Counted from the first letter of the stretch, positions 17,318 to 23,178 are shown. The stretch: DNA of 27,845 nucleotides from RUG12461 sp045661345 (GCA_045661345.1 JAZRFM010000029.1:1-27845); one strand, 5' to 3'. Numbers and translations: made by a program. Notes: a model not told the origin generated them from the letters alone.

Positions 17318-19909
17318 TCAAGTACCATCCACGCCTTCCGCACACAGCTCCCCGTCCTTCCTTGACAAAAGGATCGTCTGTCCGGGCTGTACGCCGCCGG
17401 ACAGGATCAGCTTCGCGGACAGGGTCTCCACGGTCTTCTGGAGGTACCGCTTCAGCGGACGCGCACCGTATACCGGGTCGTATCCCTGCTCCATCACATA
17501 GCTTTCGGCTTCCGGCGTCAGCTCCACGCGCATCTCCCGGTCGGCAAGCCGCCGGTTCAGATCGGCGATCAACAGTTTGATGATATTTCCTATGTTATCT
17601 TTTGTCAACGGCTTGAATAAAATGATCTCATCCAGACGGTTTAAAAATTCCGGGCGGAAGGAAGCTCTGAGCTCCTCCATGACATGTTCCTCCGCCTCGG
17701 TCTGAATATTGCCGTTTTCATCGATCCCGGAAAGAAGCTCCTGGGAGCCGATGTTACTCGTCAGGATGATGATCGTGTTCTTAAAGTCCACGGTACGGCC
17801 CTGGGAATCCGTGATCCGCCCGTCATCCAGTACCTGAAGCAGCACATTAAAGACATCGGGATGCGCTTTTTCCACTTCATCAAAGAGCACCACCGCATAG
17901 GGCTTTCTGCGTACCGCCTCCGTCAGCTGTCCCCCCTCTTCGTATCCCACATATCCGGGAGGTGCGCCGATCAGCCGGCTCACGGAATACTTTTCCATGT
18001 ACTCTGTCATGTCAAGACGGACGATGTTGTTCTCATCGTCAAACAAGGCTGCCGCAATGGTTTTGGCAAGCTCTGTCTTGCCGACACCGGTGGGACCGAG
18101 GAACAGGAACGAACCGATGGGCTTCCCCGGATCCTTGATACCGGCCTTGGAGCGGATGATGGCTTCCGACACCTTTGTCACCGCCTCATCCTGTCCGATG
18201 ACACGCTTATGCAGCTCTTCGTCGAGATGCAGGGTCTTGTTGCGCTCGCTCTCCGTCAGCTTCGCAATGGGAATCCCGGTCCAGCGGCTGATGATCTTCG
18301 CAATCTCATCCTCGGTGACGGCCTGTCTGACAAGAGAGAGATCCTCGTTTTTGATGAGATCCTCCTTTTCCTCCAGCTCCTTTTGCAATGCCGGCAGACG
18401 CCCGTACTTCAGCTCCGCTGCCTTGTCCAGATCATAGTTCTGCTCTGCCGTGGTAATCTCCTTGCGGACATTTTCCAGCTCCTCACGAATCTTCTGGACA
18501 TGCTCCACAGAGTTCTTCTCATTATCCCACTGGGCTTTCTTTTCCTGAAACAGATCCCGCTGCTCCGCAAGCTCTTTTTCAAGATCCGATAACCGCTCCT
18601 GACTTTTCTTATCCTCTTCTTTTTTCAGTGCCGTGACCTCGATCTCCATCTGCATGATCCTGCGGTTCATCTCATCCAGCTCCGTCGGCATGGAGTCCAG
18701 CTCCGTCTTGATCAGGGCACAGGCCTCATCCACCAGGTCAATGGCTTTATCCGGCAAGAACCGCTCCGAGATATAACGGTTGGACAGTGTCGCCGCAGAA
18801 ACCAGCGCGGAGTCCGTGATCTTCACCCCGTGGAAGACCTCATACCGCTCCTTGATCCCGCGCAGAATGGACACCGTCTCCTCCACCGAGGGCTCATCCA
18901 CCATGACAGGTTGAAATCTCCGCTCCAGCGCCGCGTCCTTTTCGATGTATTCCCGGTACTCATCCAGGGTGGTGGCGCCGATACAGTGCAGCTCCCCTCT
19001 TGCCAGCATGGGCTTTAGGAGCTGGCCCGCGTCCATGGCACCGTCCGTCTTGCCGGCTCCCACGATGGTATGGAGCTCGTCGATGAAGAGGATGATCTCT
19101 CCGTCACTGGCCTTGATCTCATCCAGCACCGCTTTCAGACGTTCCTCGAATTCACCGCGGTATTTCGCTCCCGCGATCAGTGCGCCCATATCCAGGGCAA
19201 AGAGCTTTTTATCCTTCAGGCCGTCCGGCACATCGCCCTTTACAATCCGCTGGGCGAGTCCCTCCACCACAGCGGTTTTTCCCACACCCGGCTCCCCGAT
19301 CAGCACCGGGTTGTTCTTGGTCTTCCGGGACAAAATCCGGATCGTATTGCGGATCTCATCGTCCCTGCCGATGACGGGATCCAGCTCCTGCTCCTTCGCG
19401 CGGTGAACCATATCATAGCCGTATTTCTCAAGGGTATCATAGGTTGCTTCCGGATTGTCGCTGGTAACACGCTGATTGCCCCGTACCGTGGACAAGGCGG
19501 AGAGAAAGGAATCCCGTGTGATCCCGTAGGTCTTGAACAGCTCCTTGATGGCTTTGTTGGGATTTTTGATCATGGAAAGAAACAGATGCTCCACGGAAAC
19601 ATACTCGTCCCCCATCTGCCTGGCCATGTCCTCCGCGCCGATCAGGGCCTTATTCAGAAACTGTCCGACATAGATCTGACCGCCCTGCACCTTCGGACGC
19701 TCTGCGATCTTTTGCTCCACAGCCCCCTGGAAGTCCGGCACGGCAATCCCCATTTTCTCCAGAAGCTTCGGGATCAGCCCGTTCTCCTGTTTGATAAGGG
19801 CAATGAGAAAATGCTCCTGCTCGATCTCCTGATTGCCATACTCCACGGCGATCTTTTCACACTGATTCACCGCATCTATCGATTTTTGTGTAAATTTCTG
19901 GATATTCAT
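17318..19909 (-). CDS. clpB: ATP-dependent chaperone ClpB
   Basis: An 863-residue Hsp100 disaggregase, normal for the family. Domains in order are two Clp_N repeats (1-150), NBD1 with Walker A GEPGVGKT near residue 205, a coiled-coil middle domain (about 400-530), NBD2 with Walker A GPTGVGKT near 602, and a C-terminal D2-small domain with the EQGYDPVYGARPLKR motif. The middle domain distinguishes it from ClpC/ClpA, and with DnaK it would dissolve protein aggregates in the cytosol. The start at 19909 follows GGGAGGTGA; a 48-codon longer reading would run into the promoter. A CIRCE operator and sigma-A promoter lie upstream. Confidence 0.96.
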   Translation of the reverse strand: MNIQKFTQKSIDAVNQCEKIAVEYGNQEIEQEHFLIALIKQENGLIPKLLEKMGIAVPDFQGAVEQKIAERPKVQGGQIYVGQFLNKALIGAEDMARQMGDEYVSVEHLFLSMIKNPNKAIKELFKTYGITRDSFLSALSTVRGNQRVTSDNPEATYDTLEKYGYDMVHRAKEQELDPVIGRDDEIRNTIRILSRKTKNNPVLIGEPGVGKTAVVEGLAQRIVKGDVPDGLKDKKLFALDMGALIAGAKYRGEFEERLKAVLDEIKASDGEIILFIDELHTIVGAGKTDGAMDAGQLLKPMLARGELHCIGATTLDEYREYIEKDAALERRFQPVMVDEPSVEETVSILRGIKERYEVFHGVKITDSALVSAATLSNRYISERFLPDKAIDLVDEACALIKTELDSMPTELDEMNRRIMQMEIEVTALKKEEDKKSQERLSDLEKELAEQRDLFQEKKAQWDNEKNSVEHVQKIREELENVRKEITTAEQNYDLDKAAELKYGRLPALQKELEEKEDLIKNEDLSLVRQAVTEDEIAKIISRWTGIPIAKLTESERNKTLHLDEELHKRVIGQDEAVTKVSEAIIRSKAGIKDPGKPIGSFLFLGPTGVGKTELAKTIAAALFDDENNIVRLDMTEYMEKYSVSRLIGAPPGYVGYEEGGQLTEAVRRKPYAVVLFDEVEKAHPDVFNVLLQVLDDGRITDSQGRTVDFKNTIIILTSNIGSQELLSGIDENGNIQTEAEEHVMEELRASFRPEFLNRLDEIILFKPLTKDNIGNIIKLLIADLNRRLADREMRVELTPEAESYVMEQGYDPVYGARPLKRYLQKTVETLSAKLILSGGVQPGQTILLSRKDGELCAEGVDGT

Positions 19910-19991
19910 ACCATCACCTCCCTGGTTGTATTCCCGCCGGATCCGCCTGTCCTCCCAATTTAAGGATCCTGTCCGGATTGCTTTCCAGAGC

Positions 19992-20020
19992 ATCTTACCA
20001 TGTTCTGTTAGCACTGTCAA
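19992..20020 (-). promoter_or_regulatory. Sigma-A promoter of clpB, -35 inside CIRCE
   Basis: On the minus strand TTGACA (20015-20020), a 17-bp spacer and TAAGAT (19992-19997) form a near-consensus promoter 82 bp before the clpB start. The -35 hexamer lies inside the CIRCE spacer and right arm. Confidence 0.85.
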
Positions 20021-20034
20021 GAGGTGAGTGCTAA
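20008..20034 (-). promoter_or_regulatory. CIRCE operator (HrcA binding site)
   Basis: Arms TTAGCACTC and CAGTGCTAA (minus-strand reading) are separated by 9 bp and differ from the consensus TTAGCACTC-N9-GAGTGCTAA at one base. CIRCE is the known HrcA operator of heat-shock genes in Firmicutes. Overlap with the -35 box fits repression of clpB until heat or misfolding inactivates HrcA. Confidence 0.92.
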
Positions 20035-20578
20035 TCGCGTCAAAGAAACGCATATATATTCAGTATCAGGTGAATCTCGATCAGATCCGCGAAACGATCC
20101 AAAAGGAGGGCTATCGATCATTGACGTTCCAGAAACGCGCACAATTCACCCCATACACCTTTTTTCAACCAGTTTCCGAGCCCCGAAAAAAGAATTGTCT
20201 GAACATAAAAAGAGAACTCCGTTTCCGGAATCCTCCGTTTTGTACCTAACCGGCACACAATTCAGTTCTTACAATATATATAGGAACCTATTTCCGACGT
20301 TCCCGGGACTTCAAGTACAAATTGCACCCTGCTGGGACACTATTCGAAAAAGACGTATTTTGCGAAATATATTATCGGTATACTTATGCAGGATGCGGAT
20401 TACGCACGGTTTTCCCGCTTTTTAAAGCGTCGGTCTTACAATGTATCTGCACGGAAATAACCCTTAAGAAATGCCGGAGAATAGGGCTTTTAGAGAAAAT
20501 GAATATGGTCGAACGCGCGTCTTGACACCGCATTAGACAGGCGGACCAGGTGGGTTCGCCCTCCGCTATCACTTTATT
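20035..20578. other. 544-bp intergenic stretch, no gene recognised
   Basis: This is the junction between the G+C-rich core genome and the A+T-richer accessory region. Short open frames on both strands have no ribosome-binding site or recognisable protein pattern. I see no integrase, tRNA or direct repeat marking an attachment site. The only structure noted is a weak inverted repeat at its right end. Confidence 0.5.
20540..20560 (-). terminator. Possible hairpin after precursor gene A
   Basis: GGCGGACC and GGTTCGCC form a stem with one mismatch and a 5-nt loop, 18 bp downstream of the stop codon of the last precursor gene. No T-tract follows, so termination is uncertain. Confidence 0.3.
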
Positions 20579-20752
20579 CTACATACCTTTCTTAGTCATC
20601 CTGGTGCCACTCGTACGTCCAACCCTACCACCCGAAGCCTGATCCAGCTCCGCGTCCGTCAGTTCCACGCCGGCATCCTTGAGGATCTTCTTCGCTTCCT
20701 CGGCGTTCTTTGCGTTCTGTACCTTTTCCTTCAATTCTTTGCTCAGTTCCAT
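20579..20752 (-). CDS. Precursor peptide A, Gly-Gly leader, core RVGRTSGTRMTKKGM
   Basis: A 57-residue peptide. The first 42 residues form an amphipathic, charged leader (MELSKELKEKVQ, then EEAKKIL, then ELTDAELDQASGG) ending in a Gly-Gly cleavage motif. The 15-residue basic core has five Lys/Arg, three Thr, one Ser and no Cys. The leader resembles the C-terminal part of Nif11-like/NHLP-type leaders and is shared with six neighbouring genes. The start at 20752 was chosen over an ATG 8 codons upstream because it begins the conserved MELSKEL block and follows GGAAAGGAAAG. It lies 89 bp downstream of gene B. The exporter at 23649 has the C39 peptidase expected to cut such leaders. Confidence 0.85.
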   Translation of the reverse strand: MELSKELKEKVQNAKNAEEAKKILKDAGVELTDAELDQASGGRVGRTSGTRMTKKGM

Positions 20753-20841
20753 ATTACTTTCCTTTCCTTTATTCACAAGCTGTTATTGACCTTCCTTCCA
20801 CGAAAACGCCACACAAGATTTCCCTGACAGCGCTTGTTCTC

Positions 20842-20994
20842 CTAGACTCTTGTGATTTTACGGGGAAGTCCGCCCGCTACCTGATCCAGCTCGGCGTCCG
20901 TGAGTTCAAGTCCGGCATCCTTGAGGATCTTCTTCGCTTCTTCTTTGCTCTCGGCCTGTTCTACCTTCTCTTTCAGTTCTTTGCTCAGTTCCAT
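20842..20994 (-). CDS. Precursor peptide B, Gly-Gly leader, core LPRKITRV
   Basis: A 50-residue peptide, too short for a typical ORF cut-off. The 42-residue leader has the same blocks as its neighbours (MELSKELKEKVE, EEAKKIL, ELTDAELDQVAGG). At least 34 consecutive nucleotides from the start codon are identical to gene D, pointing to recent duplication. The predicted core after Gly-Gly is only 8 residues, LPRKITRV, basic and without Cys or Ser. This is pheromone-sized rather than bacteriocin-sized. AAGGAGGGA precedes the ATG. The gene ends with TAG. Confidence 0.82.
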   Translation of the reverse strand: MELSKELKEKVEQAESKEEAKKILKDAGLELTDAELDQVAGGLPRKITRV

Positions 20995-21033
20995 AGTGTT
21001 CCCTCCTTAGGATCGTTTTACCGCATCTACCTA

Positions 21034-21062
21034 TATATACGAAACGGCGGGGCATAATGCGA
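21034..21062 (-). promoter_or_regulatory. Candidate promoter of precursor genes B and A
   Basis: On the minus strand TTCGTATATA (21034-21043) is identical to the block in the gene E promoter. The -10 hexamer would be TATATA and the -35 position (21057-21062) is poor. It is supported mainly by the shared 10-mer. Confidence 0.4.
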
Positions 21063-21073
21063 CATGACGCGCT

Positions 21074-21114
21074 CCCCTTGACGGAATATCCACACCGTCT
21101 TGCAAAATAAGGGG
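21074..21114. repeat. Nested inverted repeat between genes C and B
   Basis: CCCCTT (21074-21079) pairs with AAGGGG (21109-21114), and immediately inside, GACGG (21080-21084) pairs with CCGTC (21095-21099) with a one-sided bulge. It lies downstream of the C stop and upstream of the B promoter, so it may end the E-D-C transcript, though no T-tract follows. Confidence 0.4.
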
Positions 21115-21147
21115 TTCTTCACGTATCTTTCAAATTCAGCGATAAGA

Positions 21148-21192
21148 TATTCATTTAAAGTAATAGTTCGTATCCTTACCCGGCGGATTCCA
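21148..21192 (-). repeat. Copy 1 of duplicated core-coding segment (gene C)
   Basis: This 45-bp block covers the 3' end of gene C and matches 42 of 45 positions at 21863-21907 in gene F. Identity continues 3 bp past the stop codon. Confidence 0.85.
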
Positions 21193-21291
21193 CTCCTCTC
21201 CTCCGCTCACCTGATCCAACCCTGCATCCGTCAGCTCGAGTTTGGTTTCGGTCTTCTTTTCTTCGACTTCGTTCTTTTCTTTCTGGTCCAT
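21151..21291 (-). CDS. Precursor peptide C, shortened leader, core EEWNPPGKDTNYYFK
   Basis: A 46-residue peptide whose leader is only 31 residues. It keeps the terminal ELTDAGLDQVSGG block but lacks the EEAKKIL helix and the MELSKEL start, which are replaced by a Lys/Glu-rich stretch (MDQKEKNEVEEKKTETK). The 15-residue core is nearly the same as in gene F (WNPPGK and YYFK conserved). The start at 21291 follows GGGAGGAAAT and was chosen over an ATG 22 codons upstream that lies inside gene D. It lies 25 bp after gene D, in the E-D-C cluster. The short leader may be a functional minimal form or a decayed one. Confidence 0.75.
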   Translation of the reverse strand: MDQKEKNEVEEKKTETKLELTDAGLDQVSGGEEWNPPGKDTNYYFK

Positions 21292-21316
21292 CTCTATTTC
21301 CTCCCTGGTCTCGGCG

Positions 21317-21478
21317 TTACGATAATTTGGCATGATGGTATGGACGTTTTCCTCCACCGCTCACTTGATCCAGTTCAGCGTCGTCAAGGGCTACGCCAGC
21401 CTCTTCAAGGATCTTTTTCGCCTCTTCCTTTGTTTCGGCCTTCTCTACCTTCTCTTTCAGTTCTTTGCTCAGTTCCAT
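21317..21478 (-). CDS. Precursor peptide D, Gly-Gly leader, core GKRPYHHAKLS
   Basis: A 53-residue peptide with a complete 42-residue leader (MELSKELKEKVE, EEAKKIL, ALDDAELDQVSGG) and an 11-residue core GKRPYHHAKLS, which is basic, carries two His and has no Cys. A strong GGAGGAAT site precedes the ATG at 21478. It starts 38 bp after the end of the broken gene E and is followed after 25 bp by gene C, so D and C probably depend on the promoter upstream of E. Confidence 0.83.
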   Translation of the reverse strand: MELSKELKEKVEKAETKEEAKKILEEAGVALDDAELDQVSGGGKRPYHHAKLS

Positions 21479-21517
21479 GATAAATTCCTCCTTCATAGCT
21501 TGTTTTTCTGCGTTGCT

Positions 21518-21703
21518 TCAATGCCTCGGTTCTGTTTGATACCCCGCAAGAGGTCTGCCGCCGGCAACCTGATCTATTTCTGCATCATCAAGGACGACCC
21601 CTGCTTCTTCTACATTCTGCTTTGTTTCGCCAAGGATCTTCTATACTTCGTCCTCAGACTTTGCGTTTCCTAATTTATTTTGCAGTTCATCAGTCAGTTT
21701 CAT
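21518..21703 (-). pseudogene. Precursor peptide E, interrupted by an in-frame TAG
   Basis: From the ATG at 21703 the frame reads MKLTDELQNKLGNAKSEDEV, then a TAG stop at codon 21. It then continues in frame through KILGETKQNVEEAG and VLDDAEIDQVAGG to the core RPLAGYQTEPRH and a TGA. Everything else matches the family, including the Gly-Gly site. The leader also carries about 7 extra residues (GETKQNV) between the KIL and EEAG blocks. The stop is one substitution away from CAG or AAG. TAG ends other genes here (B, the nuclease, the HlyD stub), so reassignment is unlikely and no internal start is evident. Confidence 0.75.
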
Positions 21704-21746
21704 AGTTCCACCCCCATGGTTTTGCGATTAACTATCGCTTTATGAT

Positions 21747-21775
21747 TATATACGAACGAGCTCTCGAAATGGCAA
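21747..21775 (-). promoter_or_regulatory. Promoter of the E-D-C precursor cluster
   Basis: On the minus strand TTGCCA (21770-21775), a 17-bp spacer and TATATA (21747-21752) lie about 44 bp before the E start; TATAAT overlaps two bases further on. The TTCGTATATA block is shared with the B promoter region. The spacer contains the palindrome GAGCTC flanked by CGA-type bases. Confidence 0.6.
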
Positions 21776-21862
21776 CTATCCCGCAAAAAAATCTATTCAC
21801 AAAAGAATATTTTTTCGAATAAAACTTATCCGAAGTCTATCCATGTTCATGTTCATTTAACG

Positions 21863-21907
21863 TATTCATTTAAAGTAATATATCGTATTCTTACCCGGCG
21901 GATTCCA
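21863..21907 (-). repeat. Copy 2 of duplicated core-coding segment (gene F)
   Basis: This is the second copy of the 45-bp block at 21148-21192, with three mismatches. It encodes the WNPPGK and YYFK positions of the core. Confidence 0.85.
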
Positions 21908-22039
21908 GTCCCCTCCCCCAGCGACCTGATCCAGTTCATCATCACTGAGGATCATAGCAGCGTCTTCGATGGCATTCTTCGCTTCTTCCTTGCTCTCAGC
22001 CTTTTCCATTTTCCCTTTCAGTTCTTTCATAAGTTCCAT
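21866..22039 (-). CDS. Precursor peptide F, Gly-Gly leader, core GDWNPPGKNTIYYFK
   Basis: A 57-residue peptide with a 42-residue leader (MELMKELKGKME, KEEAKNAIEDAA, LSDDELDQVAGG) and a 15-residue core GDWNPPGKNTIYYFK, paralogous to the core of gene C. The core has Trp, Tyr and Phe and two adjacent prolines but no Cys or Ser. The start at 22039 follows GGGGGAT and begins the conserved block; an ATG 14 codons upstream would reach into the promoter. It has its own promoter region. The 162-bp gap to gene E holds the E promoter. Confidence 0.85.
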   Translation of the reverse strand: MELMKELKGKMEKAESKEEAKNAIEDAAMILSDDELDQVAGGGDWNPPGKNTIYYFK

Positions 22040-22084
22040 TATGATCCCCCCTGCTATTAATGAGCTGTCTGATATATACATATT

Positions 22085-22113
22085 ATTATACGTTCTTCCG
22101 GAGAAGAATTCGA
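22085..22113 (-). promoter_or_regulatory. Candidate promoter of gene F with an operator-like inverted repeat
   Basis: On the minus strand TATAAT (22085-22090) lies about 45 bp before the F start; the -35 position is weak. The spacer contains a perfect inverted repeat, TTCTTC and GAAGAA around CGGA (22093-22108), which could bind a regulator. Confidence 0.5.
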
Positions 22114-22132
22114 CCGATATAGCCTTAACCGT

Positions 22133-22297
22133 ATGAAGATAATGCTAAAAATGAAGAAGCAGTCTGAGGTATGCCTTCAGAAGAGGCCCACTCCGCTTCA
22201 GGATATTATACTGCAGACAGCGGAAAATCATCTTTCGAGATGTGAGCAGCTGTTCGGTATAAGCCGATATGACAGGAGGCTTACAAAATATCTGTGA
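22133..22297 (+). CDS. Doubtful 54-residue ORF, unknown function
   Basis: An open frame of 54 codons ending in TGA immediately before position 22298. The product is basic with two Cys, and it ends LFGISRYDRRLTKYL; I do not recognise it. No ribosome-binding site precedes the ATG. It is divergent from gene F and points towards the nuclease gene 42 bp further on. It may be a remnant of a larger gene or not be coding at all. Confidence 0.3.
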   Translation: MKIMLKMKKQSEVCLQKRPTPLQDIILQTAENHLSRCEQLFGISRYDRRLTKYL

Positions 22298-22327
22298 TTG
22301 TCATGTCTTTTTGTTCCAGAGTATGGT
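22298..22327 (+). promoter_or_regulatory. Promoter of the CdiA-CT-like gene, giving a near-leaderless mRNA
   Basis: TTGTCA, an 18-bp spacer and TATGGT end 12 bp before the ATG at 22340. The predicted transcript would have a 5' leader of only about 5 nt, consistent with the absence of a ribosome-binding site. Confidence 0.5.
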
Positions 22328-22339
22328 AGAATACCGCAC

Positions 22340-22720
22340 ATGGAAAAGGGAAAGTTAAAACAGAACGGGGTTCACTTAGAGGAACACGAGTACAATACGG
22401 TCAAATATCTATTAGAGAGCGGATACGATGTGGAATTGATTCCACCCTCTAAAATCAAGCATCTTCAGATGCCGGATATCATCCTGCAGGGTGTACCTTG
22501 GGAAATGAAGTCTCCGGTAGAAGCCGGGAAGTATACGATTAAGAACATTGTACAGAATGCGTCGCACCAGTCAGTAAATATCATTATAGACCTGCGTCGT
22601 TGCAAAATGATGGACGACGAAGCAATCAGGAAAATCCGCCATTATTTTGATCTGTCAAAGCGTATCAGACGCATAAAAATCATCACAAAAACAGCGGAAA
22701 TCATTGACTTTTCCAAGTAG
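22340..22720 (+). CDS. CdiA C-terminal-like nuclease domain protein (PD-(D/E)XK-like)
   Basis: A 126-residue soluble protein. The segment QMPDIILQGVPWEMKSP (about residues 46-63) has the D-x(n)-E-x-K arrangement of PD-(D/E)XK-like nucleases. It is followed by IVQNASHQSVNIIIDLRR and a basic C-terminal helix-strand, KIITKTAEIIDF. This layout matches the stand-alone CdiA-CT-like tRNase domain proteins (CdiA_C type) of Firmicutes, by my recollection of that family. The start at 22340 is preferred over a TTG at 22298 because the conserved region begins there. It sits alone, opposite in strand to the precursor genes, with no visible immunity gene. Confidence 0.62.
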   Translation: MEKGKLKQNGVHLEEHEYNTVKYLLESGYDVELIPPSKIKHLQMPDIILQGVPWEMKSPVEAGKYTIKNIVQNASHQSVNIIIDLRRCKMMDDEAIRKIRHYFDLSKRIRRIKIITKTAEIIDFSK

Positions 22721-22813
22721 ATAGGCTATCATAACCTTACAAGGCGTAGACCTGCATTGGATATGTGCGGGGGCTGCGCCACTTTTTATTATTTCTGATC
22801 CGATAAATTAAGC

Positions 22814-22841
22814 GCCGGAACATATCTTGATATGCCCCGGC
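22814..22841. repeat. Inverted repeat between the nuclease gene and precursor gene G
   Basis: GCCGG and CATATC pair with GATATG and CCGGC across a symmetric 2x2 internal loop, giving an 11-pair hairpin. It sits between two convergent genes and could end both transcripts, although it has no T-tract on either strand. Confidence 0.45.
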
Positions 22842-22890
22842 TCCGATACATTGTTCATTATGAAAGTATTACATTCTTTCATGTTCCCCA

Positions 22891-23058
22891 TCAGGGAGTC
22901 CTCGGACGTCGTTCTAGTATTATGCCGTAATGACCACCAGCTACCTGATCCATCTCTTCATCTGTCAGTTCCATCCCGGCTTCTTTGATTATTTCCTTTG
23001 CTTCTTCCTGATTCTCAGCCTTTTCGACCTTATCCTTCAGTTCTCCTACAAGTTTCAT
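22891..23058 (-). CDS. Precursor peptide G, Gly-Gly leader, core HYGIILERRPRTP
   Basis: A 55-residue peptide, separated from the other precursors by the nuclease gene. The 42-residue leader (MKLVGELKDKVE, EEAKEIIKEAG, MELTDEEMDQVAGG) is clearly of the same family. The 13-residue core HYGIILERRPRTP is basic and lacks Cys and Ser. A strong GGAGGAAG site precedes the ATG. A terminator-like hairpin lies 31 bp upstream in the same direction. It is the precursor closest to the divergent exporter operon. Confidence 0.84.
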   Translation of the reverse strand: MKLVGELKDKVEKAENQEEAKEIIKEAGMELTDEEMDQVAGGHYGIILERRPRTP

Positions 23059-23088
23059 AGCTTCTTCCTCCTTCTTTGATATGACAAC

Positions 23089-23135
23089 AAAAAAAGCACA
23101 CTCTACGAGGCATATATCCGCATAAAGTGTGCTTT
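23089..23135 (-). terminator. Terminator-like hairpin in the leader of gene G (possible attenuator)
   Basis: In the minus-strand direction AAAGCACACT pairs with AGTGTGCTTT. The stem extends inward over about 8 further positions with one mismatch, and seven T follow. It is a good intrinsic terminator, but it stands upstream of gene G with no minus-strand gene before it. Confidence 0.75.
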
Positions 23136-23178
23136 ATGATTCACTATATTAAATTGATAACAGGACAGAATTATCTCA

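Noticed and set aside
20024..20525. Short plus-strand open frames in the gap upstream of clpB
   Set aside because: They overlap each other in different frames, begin inside the CIRCE site, lack ribosome-binding sites and show no protein pattern.
20579..22039. Spaced repeats resembling a CRISPR array
   Set aside because: The repeated pieces are coding leader segments of unequal length and spacing with ribosome-binding sites, not short identical repeats with uniform spacers.
22298..22339. Upstream TTG start for the CdiA-CT-like protein
   Set aside because: It coincides with the predicted -35 hexamer, the ribosome-binding-like AGGAGG is 18 bp away, and the extra 14 residues do not fit the family.
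20579..23058. Lanthipeptide or sactipeptide precursors
   Set aside because: No core contains Cys and no lanthionine or radical SAM enzyme is visible in the window.
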